Source of the DNA: Ahaetulla prasina
Lineage: Eukaryota > Chordata > Lepidosauria > Squamata > Colubridae
Length of the DNA stretch: 64,000 nt
Reading direction: 5' to 3'
Assembly (NCBI RefSeq): GCF_028640845.1
Contig: NC_080539.1
Coordinates: 197,820,698-197,884,697, forward strand
In this document: in pieces, positions 52,501 through 56,945 of the stretch
How positions within the stretch are numbered: position 1 is the stretch's first letter
Layout of the letters: the number at the start of each line of letters is the position of its first letter
The notes under the pieces: model-generated
Databases searched by the model: none
Told to the model about the DNA's origin: nothing
The model's input: only the letters and a program-made list of their open reading frames with translations
Program-made: the position numbers and the translations under genes

Positions 52501-55500
52501 TATTGTTAGCTCCATCTTTTCAGAAGCTTGGAAGAGGGGAACTCAGTTGGAAGAGTCTAGCAAGATTAACGTAAGTATAATCATTGTTGCAAGGGAATGT
52601 CCCCATTACAAAATCTGGACTTATTTGAAGGTCCTGATGTTTTTCGTTTTTTTAAATGCAAAATGCCAAAGTGTAAAGTGTAAACCAACAAAGCCTCCTG
52701 ACTTCTGAAACTGTGTCATGGTGGGGAAAAGTTGCTTGAAGTCCCCCATTGGTTTCCCTGTCCCCTGATCCCCCGTGTTTCATGCTATGTTTTTGTTCTT
52801 GTTTTTCCTGTTGCCCTGCAGTCTCATGTGGCAAAAGCAAAACCTGGAACAGCTCTGAGCTCCACTGCAGTGATGGCTTAAGCAGGGGTAGAGTTAAGGT
52901 CAGGGGCTTTGTTTGAACTATTAACCTGGGGGAATGATGCAACCCAAATCATGCAAACTAACATTTCCCAAGTTCTAATCTTTAGATTTGCTGATCAATT
53001 CACAAGTGCTTGAACCTGTCCTAGTTTAATTTGACCCTATCATGCCGCCCACATTAATCTATGTAGTTCTGGTTTAGCCTGGATTACTGAGAAACATTGC
53101 CCAGAATGAAAGATCTCCAGTATGCTATTGCTTGCCAAACTTCAGATCCTTTTTTGCAATGGAATTCTTGGCTTTATAATATTTAACTGAAAGCATTGCA
53201 TAATCAGGAGGGCAAGGCATTCTTTAATGTGGATTTGCTTATTTCAGTTCCATGCATTAATACAACCATGCTACAAAATAAATTACTTTAACACCTTGAC
53301 CAGAACTCATCAATACCTTCTGTTCTGTTTCTCTCCTTGACTACTTGTTTCCTCCCACAAAATATTTGTGCATGCCTTTCCTTATGCTATCATATGGAGG
53401 TTTTGATAGTTTTCACTCTGCGCTCACTCTATTGATCATAATTGCTTGTTCACCTATTTTTTCAGCTCTTCGGCATATTTTTTTTCCTAGAATTGTGAAG
53501 GAATTGAACTTTGAAATATCTCAAAGGGAGATTTTTTGCAATGTCCACATTCCTTAGTGGAATTGCGATCCCACACGAACTGCTGCATATTTTTTTGTCT
53601 TGTTACCCTTATTTGTTAGTTAAATGACACTTTTTCTTCAGCATTTCATAGTTCAGCTTAATTAGGTATATTGAGCACACAGGATCATAATTGCCAGTAT
53701 AAATGATATTTGCATGAATTTGTTTTTTGAACATTTCGCTTTCATTTCTCCTTTAGGCTCGAATGGATTCAATAAACCGACCTTTCACTTCACTTGTATC
53801 GCCTTTATCTCCACAAACTAAAACAGCTACTCCATATTCAGCATCACAACCATCACCTCCCCTTCCACCTCCTCCCCCTCCCCCACCTCCACCCCCACCT
53901 CCTCCACCCCCACCTCCTCCCCCTCTTCCTGGTCAGTCTGTGCCATCTGGAACCAGCTCAGCAACAGTGTTTGTGAAATATAGCACTATAACAAGACTAC
54001 AGAATGCCTCTCAGCACGGTGGGCTTCTTTACAAATCACCTATCACAATACAGCAGCCACCATCCCCCCTCCCGCCTCCAGGAAAACCTCAGATTTTAGT
54101 ACCTCCAAATGGTATAATCCCACCCCCTCCTCCTCCTCCTCCTCCCCCTACTCCAGGATCAGCAATGGCACAGCTCATGAAACCTGTGCCTTCCCACCCA
54201 TCAGTACCACTATTCACACCGCCACCGCCTCCTGCGCCCCCTCTCAAAATTCATCAAGTTCACCAGAACATTGTTCAGTCTGCAACTTTGCCACCTCCAC
54301 CACCTTCAGGGCCAGCACCTCCACCTCCACAAGCTCCTCCTAAGCCTACTATGACTCTCCCTACACAAAACAGTGCAAAATCTATCTCGGCAGTCGTAAC
54401 ACATCCAGTGCCGCCACTTCCTGTTCCTTCAGCAGTAAAGAAGCAGTCAAGTTTCACCACTCCACAAATTCCATTATCTCCTGCTTCACTAGGTCCATCT
54501 CCTCCACCTACTCTGCCCAAGCAGCAGAATCACTCTAATAAGCTTCCTCCCTCTCCACAGTCTCCTGTGCCATCCGTTGTGAAGCAAATAGCCAGCCAGT
54601 TTCCCCCTCCTCCTATGCCAGCTTCAGAGCCCCAGCCTTTAAAACCTGCCCCTCTGAGTGTACCACCTCAGTCTCCTCCAGCTGTAAAAGCTAAGCCAAA
54701 ATGGCAGCCAACCTCTGCTCCGTCCCCTGATTTTCCTCCTCCACCCCCTGAAAGTAGCCTAGCATTTCCTCCTCCGCCTTCTCCTTCTTCTTCTCCATTG
54801 ATAGTATCCCCTACACCAGATAAGTCAGGAGGTTCTCCAGTCAAAAAAGGTAGTAAGACTTCCAGTCCGGGAGGGAAAAAGCCACCTCCTACACCACAGC
54901 GCAATTCCAGTATAAAATCAAACAGTTCAATTGAATCCAGTGAACTTAAGAGACCTTCAGTGGATGTCTTAGTTAGCAAATTTGCACATCCCCCAGAGCC
55001 CTCCGGATCTCCTGGCAAGGAATCCCCAACTCCACCTGCAGCTCCTCCAAAGCCAGGAAAGCTCTGCCTGCCTATCGTTCTTCAGCAGGCAGGTATTTCA
55101 ACAAAATCACCTGCCACAGGAGCACTAGGCAAGGGTGCTGCCGAGGAATTTCCTTCTCCTCCATCAGATTCAGACTTTCCCCCTCCACCACCTGAAATCG
55201 ATCTTCCTTTACCTCCCGTAGAAATTCCTGCTGTCTTTTCAGGCAATACCTCGCCAAAGGTTGCTGTCGTCAATCCCCAACCTCAGCCTTGGTCTAAGTC
55301 ATCTGGGAAGAAAGCTCCCCCTCCAACACGTCCCAAACGCAATGACAGCACTCGTCTCACGCAAGCAGAAATGGTGGAGTCGCAGGTTGTTGTCAGTGCA
55401 CAAGTGCCCACCTCGCCCAAGTCCGGCCTTAGCGTTCAGCCTGGTTTTCTGGCTGATTTGAATAGGACTCTGCAGCGTAAGTCCATCACTCGACATAGCT

Positions 55501-55712
55501 CCCTCTCCTCTGCCCGGATATCCAGAGCTGAGCCAACCGCTACAATGGATGACATGGCCTTGCCCCCGCCCCCTCCAGAACTTCTGACAGACAAGCAGAA
55601 GACCAGCAACTTTGGGGGTAGTCATATATTAGGCTACGCAACCTTAAGGAGGGGCCCACCTCCAGCACCTCCAAAGAGGGATCAAAACACCAAACTGTCT
55701 AGGGACTGGTGA
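14375..55712 (+). CDS. RAPH1: RAPH1 (lamellipodin), 13 coding exons, 1249 aa
   Basis: Spliced CDS: 14375-14494, 17163-17268, 18195-18715, 37134-37211, 38365-38524, 39866-39987, 40535-40600, 41027-41170, 44214-44324, 44688-44786, 46713-46833, 52425-52570, 53757-55712. The lengths sum to 3750 nt, giving 1249 codons plus TGA, and every junction keeps frame with AG/GT boundaries. Known role: an MRL-family adaptor that binds Ras-family GTPase and phosphoinositide through its RA-PH unit, and recruits Ena/VASP, the Scar/WAVE complex and endophilin through its proline-rich tail, driving lamellipodia at the leading edge. Seen here: talin-binding-type helix (about 22-40), coiled coil (250-275), RA (about 276-365), PH (about 402-510), Ser-rich linker, and a Pro-rich tail (599-1249) with FPPPP cores at F880, F924, F935 and F1072. 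The C-terminus reads KLSRDW. Length and exon order match human lamellipodin as I know it. The RIAM paralogue (APBB1IP) is ruled out by the long tail. Non-coding 5' exons were not found. Confidence 0.97.
14838..15088. repeat. TC/TG-rich microsatellite
   Basis: Imperfect (TC)n, (TG)n and TCTATG units inside the hAT element. It opens several spurious frames. Confidence 0.85.
15127..15388 (-). repeat. tRNA-derived SINE with LINE-like 3' tail
   Basis: Read on the minus strand, a tRNA-like head with B box (ggttcgag) leads into gtaggtaaaatgaggaccca and ends in ccgccctgagtcttcggaga plus A/T. It matches the copy at 32432-32706. It sits inside the hAT element, so it inserted later. Confidence 0.7.
16271..16655. 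other. intron 1, nothing recognised
   Basis: No repeat or exon seen between the large hAT element and the next small one. Confidence 0.35.
16664..16918. mobile_element. hAT-type MITE (255 bp) with 8-bp TSD
   Basis: Inverted ends cagtggtgggattcaac and gtagaaacccaccattg, with an inner accggttcgct / gcgaaccagt pair. Direct repeats ttcctgat (16656-16663) and tccctgat (16919-16926) match at 7 of 8. Confidence 0.75.
17163..17268 (+). CDS. RAPH1: RAPH1 coding exon 2 (residues 41-75)
   Basis: The acceptor is a T-rich tract plus ag, and the donor is gtaaga. It encodes [18 protein letters not shown] and then [12 protein letters not shown], matching the conserved N-terminal block of lamellipodin. It ends one base into a Glu codon that the next exon completes. 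Confidence 0.95.
17899..17979 (+). ncRNA. pre-miRNA-sized hairpin in RAPH1 intron 2 (candidate)
   Basis: Arms 17899-17927 and 17951-17979 are complementary at 25 of 29 positions plus one G:U pair, with a 23-nt loop. Size and shape fit a microRNA precursor, but no known family is recognised and a MITE remnant would look similar. Confidence 0.25.
18195..18715 (+). CDS. RAPH1: RAPH1 coding exon 3 (residues 76-249)
   Basis: Bounded by gcag and gtaaac, 521 nt. It opens with [18 protein letters not shown], a second conserved helical segment that in MRL proteins lies next to the talin-binding helix. A Ser-rich, probably phosphorylated and disordered linker follows ([31 protein letters not shown]). 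The linker differs from the human sequence around residues 100-130, while the ends are conserved. Confidence 0.96.
18716..21165. other. intron 3, first part
   Basis: Mostly unrecognised AT-rich sequence. A short old repeat at about 19488-19600 has inverted ends (ccttggtgctctct and agagagcatcaag). No exon is seen. Confidence 0.4.
21169..21305. mobile_element. short DNA-transposon MITE
   Basis: About 137 bp with inverted ends accctgtttctcccaaaata and tcttattttcagggaaacat, enclosing gataataagcccaatcaagc. The target duplication is not resolved, so the superfamily is left open. Confidence 0.5.
21306..23333. other. intron 3, second part
   Basis: A decayed LINE 3' tail (minus strand; tgctgcctatctcccctaga) lies at about 22082-22215. 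The rest is unrecognised, with no exon. Confidence 0.35.
23334..23662 (-). mobile_element. Tigger-like MITE, reverse orientation
   Basis: cagtagtcctcaatagtgac at the left and gtaagttgaggactaccta at the right, followed by TA. The interior (gttgttaagtgaatcac; gactctgggatgctgcagcc; cattgtaactttgaataa) is the reverse complement of the other copies. Confidence 0.6.
23849..23982. mobile_element. hAT-type MITE (134 bp) with 8-bp TSD
   Basis: Ends cacgggtatcaaactcg and ccagtttgacacccctg. Direct repeats ctctagat (23841-23848) and ctctggat (23983-23990) match at 7 of 8. Same family as 7397-7503. Confidence 0.75.
23991..25531. other. intron 3, nothing recognised
   Basis: No exon, RNA gene or clear repeat. 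The 131-codon minus-strand frame at 25068-25463 shows no family resemblance. Confidence 0.35.
25540..25750. mobile_element. hAT-type MITE (211 bp) with perfect 8-bp TSD
   Basis: Inverted ends cagtggtgaaatccac and gggggttcactgctg. Direct repeats CTTTGCCT at 25532-25539 and 25751-25758. It is GC-rich and carries ctgcgcatgtgcag (25612-25625) and ttgcgcatgggcag, resembling NRF1 sites. Confidence 0.8.
25759..26739. other. intron 3, nothing recognised
   Basis: No exon or intact repeat. Confidence 0.35.
26740..26915 (-). repeat. SINE/LINE 3'-tail fragment
   Basis: Minus-strand tail ccgccctgagtcttcggaga, shared with the SINEs at 15127 and 32432. The tRNA-like head is not recognisable. Confidence 0.5.
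26916..27684. other. intron 3, nothing recognised
   Basis: AT-rich, with no exon or repeat seen. Confidence 0.35.
27685..28125 (-). mobile_element. CR1/L2-like LINE 3' fragment
   Basis: Minus strand. The (ATTT)n stretch is the tail, then the gcggcaatataaattc region, then the ORF2 C-terminal region (gaaggtgctgaagacctgat; gaacatcattcccccagaga). Related to the LINEs at about 41823 and 47372, but 5'-truncated and broken. Confidence 0.6.
28126..30539. other. intron 3, nothing recognised
   Basis: 2.4 kb of AT-rich sequence with no exon, RNA gene or identified repeat. Confidence 0.4.
30548..30669. mobile_element. hAT-type MITE (122 bp) with perfect 8-bp TSD
   Basis: Ends caggggtgggtttcac and gggtgggtcccaccactg. 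Direct repeats GTTTAGAT at 30540-30547 and 30670-30677. It contains tctgcgcatgcacag and ctgtgcatgtgcag. Confidence 0.85.
30678..32430. other. intron 3, nothing recognised
   Basis: AT-rich; no exon or repeat identified. Confidence 0.4.
32432..32706 (-). repeat. tRNA-derived SINE with LINE-like 3' tail
   Basis: On the minus strand: an A-box-like tggctcaacaggc, a B box ggttcgagtcc, then gtaggtaaaatgaggaccca, ending ccgctctgagtcttcggaga followed by an A/T-rich tail. The tail closely matches the 3' end of the LINE at 43465-43505. Confidence 0.75.
33395..33640 (-). repeat. second type of tRNA-derived SINE
   Basis: On the minus strand: tcgtggttaaggcatcaggc (A-box region), attcaagtcccacc (B-box region), gggccagtccctctctctct, then ccttgagttatttgtaaaaa and a (AAATA)-type tail. 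Not the same family as 32432. The ORF over it is spurious. Confidence 0.6.
33641..34127. other. intron 3, nothing recognised
   Basis: No exon or repeat identified. Confidence 0.35.
34136..35158. mobile_element. 1.0-kb non-autonomous hAT element with perfect 8-bp TSD
   Basis: Inverted ends cagtggtagtcaacctgg and aaaggttgactacccctg. Direct repeats ATCTACTG at 34128-34135 and 35159-35166. No transposase frame; the longest ORF (34381-34605) is unrelated to known domains. Confidence 0.85.
35167..36311. other. intron 3, nothing recognised
   Basis: AT-rich; no exon or repeat identified. Confidence 0.35.
36329..36901 (-). mobile_element. L1-like retroinsertion with 17-bp TSD
   Basis: Direct repeats gcatgtggtatcttttt flank it at 36312-36328 and 36902-36918. 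The left edge begins with T-rich sequence, the complement of a 3' A-rich tail. The C/T-rich interior resembles a LINE 3' UTR. A 5'-truncated L1 is the likeliest source. Confidence 0.65.
37134..37211 (+). CDS. RAPH1: RAPH1 coding exon 4 (residues 250-275), coiled coil
   Basis: 78 nt, phase 0 at both ends. It encodes [19 protein letters not shown] and on to AQVKK, an uninterrupted charged heptad-like helix. In MRL proteins this coiled coil directly precedes the RA domain and helps dimerise it. It follows an 18.4-kb intron; acceptor cctag, donor gtaaat. Confidence 0.96.
37533..37732. repeat. long inverted repeat, 78-bp arms, 44-bp spacer
   Basis: Arm 37533-37610 and arm 37655-37732 are reverse complements at 70 of 78 positions. 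The centre is a hAT-like MITE (cagggctgttaaactcc ... gagtttgacagtcttg). The outer 47 bp of each arm lie outside the MITE ends, so the flanks are inverted rather than directly duplicated. Confidence 0.85.
37885..38296 (+). mobile_element. Tc/mariner-like MITE, second subfamily
   Basis: 412 bp after TA (37883-37884). Ends taggtactgcttgcttaac and attcaatgaggactacctg. The interior carries gtgccattgtaactttgaa near the right end, like 1884-2296. It ends 68 bp before RAPH1 exon 5. Confidence 0.6.
38365..38524 (+). CDS. RAPH1: RAPH1 coding exon 5 (residues 276-328), RA domain first half
   Basis: It encodes [20 protein letters not shown], then [16 protein letters not shown], the ubiquitin-like start of the Ras-association domain that binds GTP-bound Ras/Rap-family GTPases. 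Acceptor ctacag. The donor gttagt is non-consensus at +3 but is the only phase-correct choice: the next exon supplies AG to complete Glu. Confidence 0.96.
38533..39820. other. intron 5, nothing recognised
   Basis: AT-rich intronic sequence with no exon or repeat seen. Confidence 0.4.
39866..39987 (+). CDS. RAPH1: RAPH1 coding exon 6 (residues 329-369), RA domain second half
   Basis: It encodes [20 protein letters not shown] and then KYALFKNPQ, closing the RA domain and starting the RA-PH linker. Acceptor tgcag, donor gtaagt. This block is nearly identical to the human protein. Confidence 0.96.
40535..40600 (+). CDS. RAPH1: RAPH1 coding exon 7 (residues 370-391), RA-PH linker
   Basis: A 66-nt microexon, phase 0 on both sides, bounded by gcag and gtaagt. 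It encodes [20 protein letters not shown] plus LE, the helical linker that packs RA against PH in MRL proteins. Confidence 0.95.
41027..41170 (+). CDS. RAPH1: RAPH1 coding exon 8 (residues 392-439), PH domain start
   Basis: It encodes [20 protein letters not shown] and then [20 protein letters not shown]. The EGVLWLK start and the KK.W.KRYF basic strand-loop (residues 415-422) are the phosphoinositide-binding signature of PH domains. Acceptor ttctag, donor gtgaaa. Confidence 0.96.
41932..43320 (+). pseudogene. LINE ORF2 remnant: partial reverse transcriptase plus C-terminus
   Basis: Reverse transcriptases of this clade copy LINE RNA into DNA at a nick in the target. Here the first 130 or so residues translate 5' UTR-like repeats. 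The frame then enters RT at motif B ([14 protein letters not shown]), motif C (YADDTQLYF) and the thumb and C-terminal block ([34 protein letters not shown]). The endonuclease domain and RT motif A, with its catalytic Asp, are absent, so the product could not retrotranspose on its own. The frame from RT motif B to the stop is undamaged, which suggests a young insertion. The sister copy at 47553-49130 keeps motif A (DLSAAFDT). Confidence 0.8.
42085..42240 (+). repeat. three 54-bp tandem repeats in the LINE 5' region
   Basis: gggcatggagccagg recurs at 42092, 42146 and 42200 with GC-rich filler, a VNTR-like array near the 5' end of the LINE. Confidence 0.85.
43500..43595 (+). repeat. (ATT)n microsatellite at the LINE 3' end
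   Basis: About 30 uninterrupted ATT units grown from the LINE tail. They produce the poly-Tyr and poly-Asn frames seen on each strand, which are not genes. Confidence 0.95.
43596..44213. other. intron 8 after the LINE
   Basis: No repeat or exon recognised until exon 9. Confidence 0.35.
44214..44324 (+). CDS. RAPH1: RAPH1 coding exon 9 (residues 440-476), PH domain core
   Basis: It encodes [20 protein letters not shown] and on to DYCLVLK, the central PH strands. Acceptor attgatag, donor gtaatt, phase 0. It is separated from exon 8 by a 3-kb intron that holds the LINE at about 41823-43595. Confidence 0.96.
44688..44786 (+). CDS. RAPH1: RAPH1 coding exon 10 (residues 477-509), PH C-terminal helix
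   Basis: It encodes [18 protein letters not shown], then [13 protein letters not shown]501 is the invariant Trp of the PH C-terminal helix. Acceptor ttttcag, donor gtatta. Confidence 0.96.
44825..45604. other. intron 10, first part
   Basis: A decayed minus-strand LINE 3' tail (ctgccctgagtcctacggga and A-rich) lies at about 45140-45300. A purine-rich GAGAGGGA stretch sits at 45395-45435. No exon is seen. Confidence 0.45.
45613..46106. mobile_element. hAT-type element (494 bp) with perfect 8-bp TSD
   Basis: Ends cgggtgaaatgctcccgg and ttagatttcatccctg. Direct repeats GAATGAAT at 45605-45612 and 46107-46114. Inside is a roughly 61-bp tandem duplication (tagtagaccggtgc.tctatt) and a ccaagccacgcccaccaag repeat. 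No transposase. Confidence 0.8.
46115..46712. other. intron 10, last part
   Basis: The open frames at 46433-46847 run into exon 11 from the intron. Only 46713 onward matches RAPH1, after a clear acceptor. Confidence 0.5.
46713..46833 (+). CDS. RAPH1: RAPH1 coding exon 11 (residues 510-549)
   Basis: It encodes [20 protein letters not shown] and then a Ser run ([17 protein letters not shown]), leaving the PH domain for a disordered linker. Acceptor ttgtacag, donor gtaagc. The last codon is split after its first base. Confidence 0.96.
47372..49098 (-). mobile_element. CR1/L2-like LINE, 5'-truncated, inside a MITE
   Basis: Minus strand, 3' end at the left (ctccctgagtccttcgggag, then the tail). 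The sequence acaacag occurs at both junctions and may be a short target duplication. Closely related to the LINE at 41823. Confidence 0.8.
47569..49130 (-). pseudogene. LINE ORF2 remnant: reverse transcriptase, frameshifted
   Basis: The 525-codon frame starting at 49130 opens with about nine residues read from the MITE, then a CR1-type pre-RT block ([14 protein letters not shown]). RT motifs follow: [11 protein letters not shown], motif A DLSAAFDT, motif [15 protein letters not shown], motif [10 protein letters not shown], then the C-terminal block. Near 47780 the frame shifts: the true end ([20 protein letters not shown] ... FHRAGLA) continues in another frame to 47569. One residue is also missing before [10 protein letters not shown] relative to the 41932 copy. 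The endonuclease domain is lost by 5' truncation. It is antisense to RAPH1. Confidence 0.8.
49150..49980. other. intron 11, nothing recognised
   Basis: No exon or clear repeat. Confidence 0.35.
49991..50124. repeat. pentamer microsatellite: 9 GATTA then 17 GACTA units
   Basis: A perfect array with one sharp switch from GATTA to GACTA at about 50036. It adjoins the 3' end of a minus-strand CR1 LINE, whose tail is the likely seed. Confidence 0.95.
50125..50390 (-). mobile_element. CR1 (snake L3-type) LINE 3' end
   Basis: Minus strand. It encodes [14 protein letters not shown] and [14 protein letters not shown], then the 3' UTR (ggtctcctgcttgggcgggg; gggtaccttccaactcag) and a pentamer tail. 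It is truncated to the last few hundred bases. This family is known to seed pentamer microsatellites in snakes. Confidence 0.7.
50438..51773 (-). mobile_element. L1-like element with 17-bp TSD (1.3 kb)
   Basis: Direct repeats ccccaacttagtttctt at 50421-50437 and 51774-51790. T-rich left edge (complement of the 3' A tail). The far end starts ttccggttggcgccactttc, a GC-rich 5' UTR-like sequence. A 66-codon minus-strand frame (50918-51118) reads like an ORF1 coiled-coil piece. No RT is present, so it resembles a deletion derivative that kept both ends. Confidence 0.7.
51791..52424. other. intron 11, last part
   Basis: No repeat or extra exon recognised before exon 12. Confidence 0.4.
52425..52570 (+). 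CDS. RAPH1: RAPH1 coding exon 12 (residues 550-598)
   Basis: It encodes [18 protein letters not shown], then [20 protein letters not shown], ending SSKIN before a strong gtaagt donor in phase 0. Two phase-0 continuations exist downstream: the large proline-rich exon (53757) and a short exon with its own stop (52822). This is therefore the branch point between long and short isoforms. Confidence 0.95.
52822..52881 (+). CDS. RAPH1: candidate alternative terminal exon of RAPH1 (short isoform)
   Basis: A T/C-rich tract (tttttgttcttgtttttcct) ending in ccctgcag precedes an in-frame stretch encoding [19 protein letters not shown] and TAA. Spliced to exon 12 (phase 0) it would give a 617-residue protein with RA and PH but no Ena/VASP-binding tail. 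Short RAPH1 products lacking the proline-rich region are known in mammals. That this is the orthologous exon is inference. Confidence 0.65.
   Translation, partial: SHVAKAKPGTALSSTAVMA
52882..53756. other. intron 12 after the alternative exon
   Basis: No repeat recognised, and unusually free of transposons. If the short isoform is used, part of this is its 3' UTR; an AATAAA occurs near 53277. Confidence 0.4.
53757..55712 (+). CDS. RAPH1: RAPH1 last coding exon 13 (residues 599-1249), proline-rich tail
   Basis: Acceptor ctttag, then 651 codons and TGA. There is a run of 20 consecutive prolines at 635-654, a 10-proline run, and many PPxP and PxxP motifs. EVH1-binding FPPPP cores lie at F880, F924, F935 and F1072, and recruit Ena/Mena/VASP in the known protein. 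Basic-flanked Pro motifs such as [11 protein letters not shown] and PPPAPPKRD are typical SH3 ligands (endophilin, Abl). The conserved [20 protein letters not shown] block and the C-terminus GYATLRRG...KLSRDW match lamellipodin. Proline codons in the runs are mixed (CCA/CCC/CCT), so this is not a pure trinucleotide repeat. Antisense and off-frame ORFs here are shadows of the biased composition. Confidence 0.97.
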   Translation, partial: ARMDSINRPFTSLVSPLSPQTKTATPYSASQPSPPLPPPPPPPPPPPPPPPPPPPPLPGQSVPSGTSSATVFVKYSTITRLQNASQHGGLLYKSPITIQQPPSPLPPPGKPQILVPPNGIIPPPPPPPPPPTPGSAMAQLMKPVPSHPSVPLFTPPPPPAPPLKIHQVHQNIVQSATLPPPPPSGPAPPPPQAPPKPTMTLPTQNSAKSISAVVTHPVPPLPVPSAVKKQSSFTTPQIPLSPASLGPSPPPTLPKQQNHSNKLPPSPQSPVPSVVKQIASQFPPPPMPASEPQPLKPAPLSVPPQSPPAVKAKPKWQPTSAPSPDFPPPPPESSLAFPPPPSPSSSPLIVSPTPDKSGGSPVKKGSKTSSPGGKKPPPTPQRNSSIKSNSSIESSELKRPSVDVLVSKFAHPPEPSGSPGKESPTPPAAPPKPGKLCLPIVLQQAGISTKSPATGALGKGAAEEFPSPPSDSDFPPPPPEIDLPLPPVEIPAVFSGNTSPKVAVVNPQPQPWSKSSGKKAPPPTRPKRNDSTRLTQAEMVESQVVVSAQVPTSPKSGLSVQPGFLADLNRTLQRKSITRHSSLSSARISRAEPTATMDDMALPPPPPELLTDKQKTSNFGGSHILGYATLRRGPPPAPPKRDQNTKLSRDW

Positions 55713-56803
55713 TGTTTAGGAGACCCCTCTTTGCATTGCCAGCAAACCCTAACCGGGACACATCTGGTACTGAGACGCCTCATCTTAATAGCTGTGAACT
55801 GAAGTCTGTTTTAACAGTAGCTGTGGGTAGTGACTACATTCACTTCCAGAAACGGTCCCTGAAGCTTTGCTTATTTGTGTTCTGTGTATTGGGGTGAAGG
55901 ATGGGATGAGTACTACTTCAAAGTTCAAATACTACATAAGGATTGGACCAAAATCTTTAACACTATTTTTCCTGCTGTTCAGGAAATAACTGTTGTCTGT
56001 CAATGTGGGACATGTGGGTGCATGTATTATAAATGTAGGTATATAATATATTGTGAAATATTTTGTTGGAATTGTAGAGACTCACCAGAATGTTTTTGTA
56101 CATCTGTATTTATTGTTTCAGTCAACTGAGGTTTTTATCAGAAATTGGATGATGTATTAGAAAAGTCATTTGCTTTTGAAAACAAAATTGTTGGGGCACC
56201 TTAGATCATTGGAAACCTCTTTGGGCAGTTGGTGACGGGTATGCAGGGCTGACAAATTCTGTCAGTCTCTGCGCAGAATCAATTGATTGAAAAATTTGGA
56301 CACAGTCTACCAAAACATTCTGGTTGTAATACTACTGAATAGAAATCCATATAGAGAAAAAGAAAAATGCTGTACAGTGGGGCTGCAGTTTAAGATGTTG
56401 GGTAATAAAGGCATTCTGTTCAAGAATTCTTTAAGGGGGAAAAGCCCCTTAAAATAAATCAGAACTTTCTCCCAAATAAACACTGGTAAGGATTGGGCTT
56501 AAACTTAATGTTCTAGTCACACGTTCTAAAGAGGAATGCATAAGGAATTGAACATATCAGAATGTTGTGCTTTGGAAACCGGATCATCATTCCCCAAACC
56601 CTCAATGGGATTATTTGGACTGGTGATGCTCGATTTAAATTAACATTTATTTCACTGTCACATACATGTCTGTTTTGGTTAAGTGAAAATGGTGTACCAG
56701 AAGGCACTCGAGATATGTTGCTGTCATGTCTGATCACCATTTCTCTTTAACTGGTGCTGCTCATCAAATTGCCTGTGTACAAGTTTACATATAGCGGGTG
56801 CAT

Positions 56804-56945
56804 CTCTCTCTCTCTCTCTCTCTCCCTCCCTCCCTCCCTCCCCCTCTCTCTCTCTTTCTCTTTTCTCTCTCTCTTTTCTCTCTCTCTCTCTCCCTCTATC
56901 TATCGCCCCCTCTCCTTCCCTCTTTCTCCCTCTCTCTTTTTCTTC
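56804..56945. repeat. TC/TCCC microsatellite in the 3' UTR
   Basis: (TC)n interrupted by TCCC, TTTC and TATC units over about 140 bp. A short ORF across it encodes only Ser/Leu/Pro repeats and is not a gene. Confidence 0.85.

Noticed and set aside
54275..55625. Antisense ORFs opposite the proline-rich exon
   Set aside because: Shadows of the biased codon composition of RAPH1 exon 13.
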